From Mesorhizobium sp. (GTDB lineage Bacteria; Pseudomonadota; Alphaproteobacteria; Rhizobiales; Rhizobiaceae), in assembly GCA_004017535.1 (NCBI GenBank), contig SAJS01000009.1, positions 1 to 64,000 of the forward strand: a stretch of DNA of 64,000 bases, given 5' to 3'. Both the position numbers and the translations under genes were made by a program. The notes under the pieces are model-generated. The model saw nothing but the letters and a program-made list of their open reading frames with translations. It was not told the origin of the DNA and made no database searches. How positions within the stretch are numbered: position 1 is the stretch's first letter; each line of letters begins with the position of its first letter. Positions 31,533 through 39,718 of this stretch are shown here, in pieces.

Positions 31533-31555
31533 CATGCGCATAGTTTATGCGCATG
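31533..31555. promoter_or_regulatory. Operator palindrome of ccdAB
   Basis: CATGCGCAT (31533-31541), AGTTT, ATGCGCATG (31547-31555): a perfect 9-bp inverted repeat 15 bp before the ccdA start, with another GCGCATGA word at the start itself. Its position fits autorepression by CcdA/CcdAB. Confidence 0.65.
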
Positions 31556-31578
31556 GCTGCGTCAGCGCAATGAGGGTG

Positions 31579-33393
31579 CTATCCCTCCATCTCCTCACGC
31601 AGCATCTCCAGCTCCAGCCACTCCTCCTCGAGTGCTGCGAGCGTCGCGCGCTCCTTGTCGAGCGCGGCGATGGTCTTCTGGAACGAGACGGGGTCACGTT
31701 CGTAGAAGGCGGGATCGGCGATGTTGTTCTCCAGCCTGGCGATCGAAGCTGTCACCGCTTCGATCTTCTTCGGCAGGGAATCCAGCGCGAACTTCTGCTT
31801 GAACGAGAGCTTTTTCGCCGGGCCTTTGGGTGCGGCTTGTTCGGCTTTCTGCGAGGCCTCGGCAGTCTCGGCCTTAGACCTTGCCTTGCGGTCTTCCAGC
31901 TTCGAGCCGCCGCGCTGCGCCAGCATGTCTGAATAGCCGCCGGCATATTCGATCCAGCGGCCGTTGCCCTCCGGCGCGATCACGCTGGTGACGGTGCGGT
32001 CGAGGAAGTCGCGGTCGTGGCTGACCAGGATCACCGTTCCGGCAAAGCCCGCGACCAGCTCCTGTAGCAGCTCCAGCGTCTCCATGTCGAGATCGTTGGT
32101 CGGCTCGTCGAGCACCAGGAGGTTCGCCGGCCGCGCCAGCACACGGGCGAGCAGCAGGCGCGCGCGCTCGCCGCCCGAGAGCTCGCGCACCGGCGTGCGC
32201 GCCTGCTCCGGCTTGAACAGGAAATCCTTCATGTAGGAGACGACGTGGCGCTGCTCGCCATTGACCAGCAGGTTCTCGCCGCGCCCGTCGGTCAAGTAAT
32301 GCGCCAGCGTTTCCTGCGGATCGACCGCTTCGCGTTTCTGGTCGAGCTTCGCGATCTCCAGATTAACGCCGAGCCGCACGGTTCCGGCATTCGGCGCCAG
32401 CTCGCCGGTCAGCATCTTCAAAAGCGTCGTCTTGCCGGCGCCGTTCGGGCCGACCAGGCCGACGCGGTCGCCACGCTGGATCCGGGTCGAGAAACCCTTG
32501 ACCACGGTGAGGTCGCCAAAACTCTTATCGATGCCCTTGGCCTCGATCACCAGCTTACCGGATTCGGCGGCATCGCTCGCCACCATGGTGGCGGTGCCTT
32601 CGGCGCCGCGGTGGCTGCGGAAGCGCTGGCGCATCGTCTGCAATTCGCCGAGGCGGCGCATGTTGCGCTTGCGCCTGGCGGTCACGCCGTAGCGCAGCCA
32701 ATGCTCCTCGCGCACGATCTGGCGGCCGAGCTTGTGCTGTTCGCGTTCTTCCTCTTCCAGCACTTGGTCGCGCCATTCCTCGAAATGGGCAAAGCCCTTA
32801 TCCAGCCGCCGCGTCTGGCCGCGATCGAGCCAGACGGTGGCGCGCGAGACGCGCTCGAGAAAGCGGCGGTCGTGCGAGATCAGGATGACCGCCGAAGAGG
32901 TGCGGGCAAGCTCTTCTTCCAGCCATTCGATCACAGAAAGGTCGAGATGGTTGGTGGGCTCGTCGAGCAGAAGGATATCGGGCTCCGGCGCCATAACGCG
33001 CGCAAGGGCGGCGCGCCGCGCCTCGCCGCCGGACAGGTCGCCCGGCTTCTCCTCGCCGGTGAGGCCGAGATGCTCCATCAGATAGGTGGCGCGATGCGGA
33101 TCGTCGGCTGGGCCGAGGCCGGCCTCGACATAGGCGCGCACGGTGGCGAAGCCCTCCATATCTGGCATCTGCGGCAGATAACGAACGGTCGCCGACGGTT
33201 GGCGGAACACCTCGCCGTCCTGCGGCTCGATCATGCCGGCGGCGATCTTGAGCAGGGTCGACTTGCCGGAGCCGTTGCGGCCGACCAGCGCAATCTTCTC
33301 GCCGGCGGATGCGCTGAGCGCCGCGCCGTTGAGCAGCGGGGTGCCGCCGAAGGTCAGTTTAATGCCGTCGAGGTTGAGAAGTGGCGGCGCCAT
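31579..33393 (-). CDS. ABC-F family ATPase (Uup-like)
   Basis: A 604-aa soluble protein with two tandem ABC domains and no TM. Walker A motifs are GRNGSGKST and GPNGAGKTT, signatures LSGGEARRAALARV and LSGGERARLLLARVL, Walker B LLLDEPTNHLD and LVLDEPTNDLD. The linker carries the ABC-F charged helix (about 240-300), and the C-terminal coiled coil (about 535-604) resembles Uup. Such proteins act on ribosomes or DNA structure. Start 33393 (MAPPLLNLDGIKLTFGG) is chosen to place the first strand normally. It lies 10 bp after thiN and is probably co-transcribed. Confidence 0.9.
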   Translation of the reverse strand: MAPPLLNLDGIKLTFGGTPLLNGAALSASAGEKIALVGRNGSGKSTLLKIAAGMIEPQDGEVFRQPSATVRYLPQMPDMEGFATVRAYVEAGLGPADDPHRATYLMEHLGLTGEEKPGDLSGGEARRAALARVMAPEPDILLLDEPTNHLDLSVIEWLEEELARTSSAVILISHDRRFLERVSRATVWLDRGQTRRLDKGFAHFEEWRDQVLEEEEREQHKLGRQIVREEHWLRYGVTARRKRNMRRLGELQTMRQRFRSHRGAEGTATMVASDAAESGKLVIEAKGIDKSFGDLTVVKGFSTRIQRGDRVGLVGPNGAGKTTLLKMLTGELAPNAGTVRLGVNLEIAKLDQKREAVDPQETLAHYLTDGRGENLLVNGEQRHVVSYMKDFLFKPEQARTPVRELSGGERARLLLARVLARPANLLVLDEPTNDLDMETLELLQELVAGFAGTVILVSHDRDFLDRTVTSVIAPEGNGRWIEYAGGYSDMLAQRGGSKLEDRKARSKAETAEASQKAEQAAPKGPAKKLSFKQKFALDSLPKKIEAVTASIARLENNIADPAFYERDPVSFQKTIAALDKERATLAALEEEWLELEMLREEMEG

Positions 33394-33403
33394 GTCTGGA
33401 ATG

Positions 33404-34048
33404 TCAGCTCTCGGGAAGAGGATAGGGGTGGGCCAGAAGCAGCGCCCGGCCGCGCTCCAATGCGATGCCAAGCTGCCCTTTGACCTCGTTTGATATAGTG
33501 AGCGAGGAGCCGAACGCCACCTCGACATGGTCGAGCGGCCATTTGGCGCCGGTAACCGTCAGGCCGGTGAGCTCGGAGAAGCCGAGCACCGAAAACAGGG
33601 TGCCGTCCGCATAGTCGAAGGCGGCGCTACCCGGCAAAACGGGAACACCTTCCTGCGCGCCGCTTGTCAGCAGAACGGTCGTGCCCGCCTCGGCCAGCCG
33701 CACGGCGAGCGCCAGATGCAAGGAAGCATGGTCGGCGCGCTTGCCGCCGAAGGCGCCGGCCAGCACGAGGCTGGTGGCGCCGCGCTGGAGCGCTTCCGCT
33801 ATGGCGAGCTCGCCATCGGTCATGTCCTTCTCGGCCGGGAAGACTTTTCGTGGGACGGAGGCCAGATCTTCGGGCAGGTTTGCCGGCACCGAGTCGAAAT
33901 CGCCGACCCAGAGTTCCGGCATGAGCCCAAGCGTGCGGGCATGGCCGATGCCGGCATCGGCGGCGATGACGCGCGAACCAGCGATCTGGCGTTCGAGCCG
34001 GGGCGTGCGGATAAGCTCGCCGCCAAGCAGGATGGTGAATGTGCCCAT
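33404..34048 (-). CDS. thiN: Thiamine diphosphokinase
   Basis: A 214-aa enzyme making thiamine diphosphate directly from thiamine. The diagnostic motifs are VIAADAGIGHARTLG, LWVGDFDSVP and AEKDMTDGELAIAEALQRGA, with a C-terminal thiamine-binding beta domain (GTLFSVLGFSELTGLTVTGAKWPLDHVEVAFGSSLTISNEV). Start 34048 (MGTFTILLGGE) is chosen although the frame extends to 34225, into the riboswitch. It is divergent from thiBPQ and not itself behind the riboswitch. Confidence 0.92.
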   Translation of the reverse strand: MGTFTILLGGELIRTPRLERQIAGSRVIAADAGIGHARTLGLMPELWVGDFDSVPANLPEDLASVPRKVFPAEKDMTDGELAIAEALQRGATSLVLAGAFGGKRADHASLHLALAVRLAEAGTTVLLTSGAQEGVPVLPGSAAFDYADGTLFSVLGFSELTGLTVTGAKWPLDHVEVAFGSSLTISNEVKGQLGIALERGRALLLAHPYPLPES

Positions 34049-34182
34049 GGCCGTCGCCCTTACCAGCCCTCCAAGTGAAACGGAAGCCGGATGCGCCGCG
34101 CTTCGGTTCCTGCCCCGGAACATTAGCTGCCCGGCAAACTTCCGCTTGCGCGCCGCTTCGGCCGGGCCTATCTGTCGAGGCG

Positions 34183-34273
34183 CTCTAACGGGGTGCCGGA
34201 CATTATCCGGCTGAGAGGCAATCAAGCCAACCCGCTGAACCTGATCCGGTTTGTACCGGCGGAGGGATTAGAC
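34183..34273 (+). promoter_or_regulatory. TPP riboswitch (THI element)
   Basis: The conserved core words are in order: GGGTGCC, GGCTGAGA (34209-34216), ACCCGCTGAACCTGATC (34230-34246), then TACCGGCGGAGGGA (34255-34268). This is the classic thi-box aptamer sensing thiamine diphosphate, placed on the thiB side of the divergent thiN/thiB interval. Confidence 0.95.
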
Positions 34274-34286
34274 GTTTCGGACCATC

Positions 34287-34327
34287 CGGCGCCTCAATTC
34301 CTTGTCACTCGAACGAAGGAGGCGCCG
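34287..34327 (+). promoter_or_regulatory. Shine-Dalgarno-sequestering hairpin of thiB (riboswitch expression platform)
   Basis: CGGCGCCTC (34287-34295) pairs perfectly with GAGGCGCCG (34319-34327), whose 5' part is the thiB Shine-Dalgarno; the stem ends on the base before the ATG at 34328. There is no T tract, so translation-level control is inferred. Confidence 0.65.
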
Positions 34328-35338
34328 ATGCGCGCAATGCTGTCCAATTTCATTCTCGCAACCGGTCTTTTATCGCTTCTAGCCGGCGTTGCGCCTGCCG
34401 CGGCCAAGGACAAGCTCACCGTCTACACCTATGAAAGCTTCACTGCTGATTGGGGGCCTGGCCCGGCGGTGAAGAAGGAATTCGAAGCCGAATGCGGCTG
34501 CGACCTCGAATTCGTCTCGGTGGCCGACGGCGTGGCGCTCCTCAACCGCGTCAAACTGGAAGGTGCCGGCACCAAGGCCGATATCGTGCTCGGCCTCGAC
34601 ACCAACCTGACGGCGGACGCCAAGGGGAGCGGCCTGTTCGCGCCGCATGGCGAAATCTCCGGCATCAACGTGCCGGGTGGCTGGAGCGACGACACTTTCG
34701 TGCCTTTCGACTACGGCTATTTCGCCGTCGTCTATGACACGCAGAAGCTAAAAGTCCCGCCGAAGAGCCTGAAGGATCTGGTGGAAGGCAGCGGCACCGA
34801 CAAGATCGTCATCCAGGATCCGCGCACCTCGACGCCCGGCCTTGGGCTGCTTCTGTGGGTGAAGTCTGTCTATGGCGACAAGGCGCCGGAGGCCTGGGCC
34901 AAGCTCAAGACGAAAGTGTTGACGGTGACGCCGGGCTGGAGCGAGGCCTATGGCCTGTTCACCAAGGGCGAGGCGCCGATGGTGCTCTCCTACACCACCT
35001 CGCCGGCCTATCACATGGTGGCCGAGAACACCGAGCGCTACCAGGCGGCCTCCTTCGAGGAAGGCGAGTACTTGCAGATCGAGGTCGCCGGCATCACCAC
35101 GACGGGTGCGAAGAACCCGCTGGCGCAAAAATTCATCGCCTTCATGACCGGGCCGAAATTCCAGGACGTTATTCCGGAAACCAACTGGATGTTCCCGGCC
35201 GGCAAGACCGACAAGCCGCTCAACCCGGCCTTCGACAGACTGGTCAAGCCGACCAAGACCCTGCTGTTCAGCCCGGAGGACGTCGCGGCCAACCGCAAGG
35301 CCTGGGTGGATGAGTGGCTGGCGGTGATGAGCAAGTAG
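34328..35338 (+). CDS. thiB: Thiamine ABC transporter, substrate-binding protein
   Basis: A 336-aa periplasmic binding protein for thiamine and its phosphates. Signal peptide [26 protein letters not shown] is followed by [27 protein letters not shown], the typical ThiB N-terminus; [20 protein letters not shown] and [12 protein letters not shown] are further family segments. ATG 34328 has AAGGAGG, embedded in the hairpin described above. First gene of thiBPQ. Confidence 0.95.
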   Translation: MRAMLSNFILATGLLSLLAGVAPAAAKDKLTVYTYESFTADWGPGPAVKKEFEAECGCDLEFVSVADGVALLNRVKLEGAGTKADIVLGLDTNLTADAKGSGLFAPHGEISGINVPGGWSDDTFVPFDYGYFAVVYDTQKLKVPPKSLKDLVEGSGTDKIVIQDPRTSTPGLGLLLWVKSVYGDKAPEAWAKLKTKVLTVTPGWSEAYGLFTKGEAPMVLSYTTSPAYHMVAENTERYQAASFEEGEYLQIEVAGITTTGAKNPLAQKFIAFMTGPKFQDVIPETNWMFPAGKTDKPLNPAFDRLVKPTKTLLFSPEDVAANRKAWVDEWLAVMSK

Positions 35339-35378
35339 GTGGTCATCGTTATTATTCTTCTAAGATGATCGCTCTACG

Positions 35379-35538
35379 GCGCCCCCCTCTGTCCTGCCGG
35401 ACATCTCCCCCACTTGGGGGGAGATTGGCTGTCACCGGCGATTTCGCCAATTGGCAACGTTGCAGGAATGAGGATGGCGCGGACGCTGCTGATCTCCCCC
35501 CTTGTGGGGGAGATGTCCGGCAGGACAGAGGGGGGCGC
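35379..35538. repeat. Rhizobial intergenic mosaic element (RIME-like)
   Basis: Two arms near-identical as reverse complements (GCGCCCCCCTCTGTCCTGCC at the left end, its complement at the right end at 35538) with internal CATCTCCCCC...GGGGGAGATG hairpins and a unique centre. It lies between thiB and thiP, so the read-through mRNA would carry a large hairpin that may lower thiPQ relative to thiB. Confidence 0.85.
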
Positions 35539-35581
35539 GAAGGAACGGGGCGTTCGCTAGTTCAAGCCCACACGGTGCAGC

Positions 35582-37204
35582 GTGCAATCCGCGCCGCGTC
35601 GTGACTCCCGCATAACTGCCGGCGTCGTCGCGCTCGCTGCAATCGCCGTGCTGATCGGCGGCGCCTTCGCTGGCCTCATCCTCGAAGGCGCGCACGACCT
35701 TTCCGGCGCTGCCGCCGCCTTCGATGGCTATCTCCTGCGCGTCGCCCGCTTCACACTCTGGCAGGCGCTGCTGTCGACATTGCTGTCAGTTGCGCCGGCG
35801 CTCTTGGTGGCGCGTGCCTTGTCGCGGCATCCGGCCCTTCCCGGTCGCCGCCTGATCCTGCAGCTCTTCACCGTGCCGCTGGCGTTGCCGGCGATCGTCG
35901 CCGCGCTCGGCATATTGGCGCTTTACGGCCGCGCCGGGTACTTTGCCGGCGTCTTCGCCCGGCTCGGCGGCGGAGAGTGGCCCGGCATCTATGGCCTTTC
36001 CGGCATCCTTGTCGCGCACGTCTTCTTCAACCTGCCTCTGGCGACGCGCTTGTTCCTCGAGGCGCTGGGCACCATTCCCGCCGACCAGTGGCGGCTGGCG
36101 AGCCAGCTCGGCATGGGCGCCCGGCCGGCCTTCCGGCTGCTCGAATGGCCAGTGCTGTGCGCAGCCTTGCCGGGCGTCGCCGGGCTGGTCTTCATGCTCT
36201 GCATCACCTCCTTCACCATCGTGCTGACGCTGGGCGGCGGGCCGGCGGCGACGACGCTGGAAGTCGCTATCTACCAGGCGCTGCGCTTTGATTTCGATCC
36301 CACGCGCGCCGTGGTGCTGACGCTGCTGCAGATCGCGCTCACCTTCGTCGTGGTCGCAGCGCTCACGCGGCTTGGCGCCAACACGGTCGGCGACGCCAAT
36401 CTGCCGGTGGCGCCCCGTCGCTACCTTTCGGCGGGGCGGGTCGAAAGCCTGCTGAATGCCGGCCTCATCGCGCTCGCCCTGCTGTTCGTCGCCGGACCGA
36501 TGATGGCGACGGTGGTTTCGGGCCTTCAGGCCGATCTTGGCCGATTGGCGGGCGAGGAAGCGGTGCGCCGCGCGACGCTCACCAGCGCCGGCCTCGCCTT
36601 GATCGCGGCGCTGCTCAGCGTGTCGCTGTCGCTGGCATTGATCGCGGCACGGCGCGCATTGGCTTTGCGTCGCCGTGCCAGCAGCGCCATGTCGCTGCTC
36701 GAGCATGCCGCCGACACCGGCGCCGGTTTCGTGCTCGTCGTGCCGCCGATCGTGCTTGGCGCCGGCTGGTTCCTGGTGCTGCGCAACATCACCGATGTCT
36801 TTGCCGTTGCGCCGGTCATGGTCGTCGCCGTCAACGGGGTGATGGCGATGCCCTTCGCCATCCGCGCCATTCGCCCTGCCTATGACGCAGCAAGCGAACG
36901 CCATGAGCGGCTTTGCCTGGCGCTCGGCATATCCGGCTGGACCCGGCTCAGCCTGATCGACTGGCCGTCGCTCAGGCGGCCGCTCGCGACCGGCTTCGCC
37001 TTTGCCATGGCGCTGTCGCTCGGCGATCTCGGCGTGATCGCGCTGTTCGGCAGCGATTCCGTGCAGACCTTGCCATACCTTCTGCTCGCGCGGATGGGCA
37101 GCTACCGGACCGCGGACGCGGCGGGGCTCGCCTTGCTGCTCGGCCTCGTTTGCCTGATGCTGGTCGTTGTCGCCGATTGGCTGGGGCGGGAAGCAAAGGC
37201 ATGA
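35582..37204 (+). CDS. thiP: Thiamine ABC transporter, permease
   Basis: A 540-aa fused permease with about 12 TMs in two homologous halves, each with an EAA-type cytoplasmic loop ([31 protein letters not shown] in the first, [25 protein letters not shown] in the second). It starts with GTG at 35582. Its stop overlaps thiQ by four bases (ATGA). Confidence 0.92.
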   Translation: MQSAPRRDSRITAGVVALAAIAVLIGGAFAGLILEGAHDLSGAAAAFDGYLLRVARFTLWQALLSTLLSVAPALLVARALSRHPALPGRRLILQLFTVPLALPAIVAALGILALYGRAGYFAGVFARLGGGEWPGIYGLSGILVAHVFFNLPLATRLFLEALGTIPADQWRLASQLGMGARPAFRLLEWPVLCAALPGVAGLVFMLCITSFTIVLTLGGGPAATTLEVAIYQALRFDFDPTRAVVLTLLQIALTFVVVAALTRLGANTVGDANLPVAPRRYLSAGRVESLLNAGLIALALLFVAGPMMATVVSGLQADLGRLAGEEAVRRATLTSAGLALIAALLSVSLSLALIAARRALALRRRASSAMSLLEHAADTGAGFVLVVPPIVLGAGWFLVLRNITDVFAVAPVMVVAVNGVMAMPFAIRAIRPAYDAASERHERLCLALGISGWTRLSLIDWPSLRRPLATGFAFAMALSLGDLGVIALFGSDSVQTLPYLLLARMGSYRTADAAGLALLLGLVCLMLVVVADWLGREAKA

Positions 37205-37989
37205 TATCGACGGACAACGGCATCGCGGCAGGCAAGGCGCTGACAGTCACACTCGAGGACGTATGGTTCAGCTATGGCGAATCTTCCTTCCGCTTCCATG
37301 CCGAGTTCTCGGCGGGGAGGATCACCGCCATCATGGGGCCGAGCGGCTCCGGCAAGTCGACGCTGCTCAATCTGATAGCCGGCTTCGAAACACCCGATAG
37401 CGGCAAGGTGCTGATCGGCGGCATCGACATCGGCGCCACCCCGCCCTCGGCGCGACCGGTGTCGATGGTGTTCCAGGAAAACAATCTGTTCGCGCATCTT
37501 TCCGTCGAAGCCAATGTCGGGCTAGGCCGCTCGCCATCGCTGAAACTCGGCGATGCCGATCGCGCCGCCGTCGCCGAGGCGCTGGCGCGCGTCGGCCTGG
37601 CCGGCAAGGAAAAGCGGCTGCCGCGCGAGCTCTCCGGCGGCGAAAGGCAGCGCGTCGCGCTGGCGCGGGTCCTGCTGCGCGACCGGCCCGTCTTGTTGCT
37701 CGACGAACCTTTCGCATCGCTCGGCCCGGCGCTGCGCGAAGACATGCTCGACCTTCTCGCCGGCATTCATGCCGAGCGCAAGATGACGGTGCTGTTCGTC
37801 ACCCACCAGCCGGAAGATGCGCGCCGCATCGGCCAGGACGTGGCCTTTCTCGATGAGGGCAGGATCGCGGCGACCGGGCCGGCTGACGATTTCTTCGAGC
37901 GGTCTGGACCGGATGCGTTCCGGCGCTATATCGGCGATCGAGGCGGCACCGTTGCCGGATCACAACATATTGCCCGGAAGCCGACATAA
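37201..37989 (+). CDS. thiQ: Thiamine ABC transporter, ATP-binding protein
   Basis: A 262-aa ATPase with Walker [11 protein letters not shown]-loop FQENNLF, signature [16 protein letters not shown], Walker [14 protein letters not shown] and switch HQPED. The ATG overlaps the thiP stop, showing translational coupling. It closes the riboswitch-controlled operon. Confidence 0.94.
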   Translation: MISTDNGIAAGKALTVTLEDVWFSYGESSFRFHAEFSAGRITAIMGPSGSGKSTLLNLIAGFETPDSGKVLIGGIDIGATPPSARPVSMVFQENNLFAHLSVEANVGLGRSPSLKLGDADRAAVAEALARVGLAGKEKRLPRELSGGERQRVALARVLLRDRPVLLLDEPFASLGPALREDMLDLLAGIHAERKMTVLFVTHQPEDARRIGQDVAFLDEGRIAATGPADDFFERSGPDAFRRYIGDRGGTVAGSQHIARKPT

Positions 37990-38142
37990 TTTACGGTCAA
38001 ACCGGCAACGGGTGATCCGGCGTTTGCTTGCCTTGTCCGGGGGAGTATGGCTAGGTCCGGCCATGCTGGTCCGGCGGGGCCGTGATTTGCCGAAAGATTT
38101 CGAAAGGAAGCCGATCTGTCGACCGGCGCTGAGAAAGTGTGG

Positions 38143-39609
38143 ATGAGGCCACTGGCGCGATTTTTCGCGCTGGCGGGCGTTGCCGTGCTGGCGAGTTGTC
38201 AGATGTTCACGCCGCCGGACGTGCAGGAGAGCGGCTTTCAGCCTTCCGACAAGCCGATCACCGTCGACAATGTCGTCGCCAACGCCAAGCTCGCCGAAAT
38301 GGCCAAGGCGCAGCATCCGCGCATTCTCGCTACCTATGGCGGCGAGTATTCGGATCCGAAGCTGGAGCGCATGGTGGCCAAGGTCGTCGGCAATCTGACC
38401 GTGGTGTCGGCCAACCCGACCCAGACCTATCGCATCACCATCCTCAACTCGCCCAACGTCAACGCCTTCGCGCTGCCGGGCGGCTATCTCTATGTGACGC
38501 GCGGGCTGCTGGCGCTGGCCAATGATTCCTCCGAGCTTGCCGCCGTCATCGCGCATGAGATGGGCCACGTCACGGCGAATCACGGGCTGCAGCGGCAGCA
38601 GCTCGAGGCCGAGGAAGGGTTGGCGACCAAGGTCGTTTCCGATGTGCTCGGCGACAGCCCGACCGCCAAGGCGGCGCTGATCCGCGGCAAGCTGAGGCTC
38701 GCGCAGTTCTCGCGCAACCAGGAACTGCAGGCCGACGCCATCGGCATCAAGTCGATCGGCGAGGCGGGCTACGATCCTTACGCGGCTGGCCGCTTCCTGC
38801 AGTCGATGTCGGCCTATACCGATTTCCGCTCGGTCAGCGGCGCCACCGACGCCAGCCTCGACTTCCTGGCCACGCACCCCAACACGCCGCAACGCATCGA
38901 ACTGGCGCAGCGCCTTGCGCGCAATTTCGGCCCGCCCGGCGTCGGCACGCGCGACCGCGACGCATTTCTAGCCGGCATAGATGGCCTGCTTTACGGCGAT
39001 ACGCCGGAAGAAGGCTATGTGCGCGGCCAAACCTTCATGCACCCCAATCTCGGGGTCTCCTTCACCGTTCCGGACGGTTTCGTCATTGACAATTCGGCGG
39101 CCGCCGTCACCGCGACCGGGCCGGGCGACATCGCCATCCGTTTCGACGGCGTGGCGATCGACAAGTCGGTGTCGCTCACGGATTACATTCGCAGCGGCTG
39201 GGTGGCGGGGCTCGAAGACGCCAGCGTGCGCCAAGAGACGATCAACGGCAACGAGGCGGCGATGGCGCACGCCAACGCGCAAGGCTGGCAGTTCGACATC
39301 GCGGTGATCCGCGCCGGCGGGCAGGTCTACCGGCTGCTGACGGCGGCGCCCTCGGCCAGCGCGTCGCTGGATCCAGTGGCGCGCTCGGTCAGCGGCTCCT
39401 TCCGCGTGCTGAGCCCGGCCGAGAAGGCGGCGCTTAAGCCGCTGCATATCCGGGTCGTCACCGTCCAGGCCGGCCAGACCATGGGCTCGCTCGCCGCGCA
39501 AATGGTCGGCGTCGACCGCAAGCTCGACCTGTTCAGGGTGCTTAACGCCATGTCCCCGGGCGCCAGCGTATCTGCTGGCGACAAGGTCAAGATCGTCACG
39601 GACAAGTAA
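38143..39609 (+). CDS. M48 family metallopeptidase lipoprotein with LysM-like C-terminus
   Basis: About 488 aa. Lipobox AVLASC near residue 22 predicts a lipoprotein. The M48 zinc motif HEMGH is at 138-142 (IAHEMGHVTANHG), with the third ligand in the ELQADAIGIKSIGEAGYDP segment, as in BepA/YfgC-type outer-membrane quality-control proteases. The tail (about 430-488, VVTVQAGQTMGSLAAQMVGVDRKLDLFRVLN) looks like a LysM-type peptidoglycan-binding unit. A GTG at 38137 is an alternative start two codons upstream. Confidence 0.88.
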   Translation: MRPLARFFALAGVAVLASCQMFTPPDVQESGFQPSDKPITVDNVVANAKLAEMAKAQHPRILATYGGEYSDPKLERMVAKVVGNLTVVSANPTQTYRITILNSPNVNAFALPGGYLYVTRGLLALANDSSELAAVIAHEMGHVTANHGLQRQQLEAEEGLATKVVSDVLGDSPTAKAALIRGKLRLAQFSRNQELQADAIGIKSIGEAGYDPYAAGRFLQSMSAYTDFRSVSGATDASLDFLATHPNTPQRIELAQRLARNFGPPGVGTRDRDAFLAGIDGLLYGDTPEEGYVRGQTFMHPNLGVSFTVPDGFVIDNSAAAVTATGPGDIAIRFDGVAIDKSVSLTDYIRSGWVAGLEDASVRQETINGNEAAMAHANAQGWQFDIAVIRAGGQVYRLLTAAPSASASLDPVARSVSGSFRVLSPAEKAALKPLHIRVVTVQAGQTMGSLAAQMVGVDRKLDLFRVLNAMSPGASVSAGDKVKIVTDK

Positions 39610-39718
39610 GCCCAGGGCGGCCAGAAGACCGCTATCGCCCGGGGTCGCTTTCAGGTCGGTCCATTACCGCTTGCGCCTGGTTTATTGGTTGTCGGCGATG
39701 GTGGCACCGCCGACGCCA

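Noticed and set aside
32245-33483. 412-codon rightward ORF opposite the ABC-F ATPase
   Set aside because: It is a shadow of the GC-rich third-position bias; the opposite strand has full ABC-F motifs.
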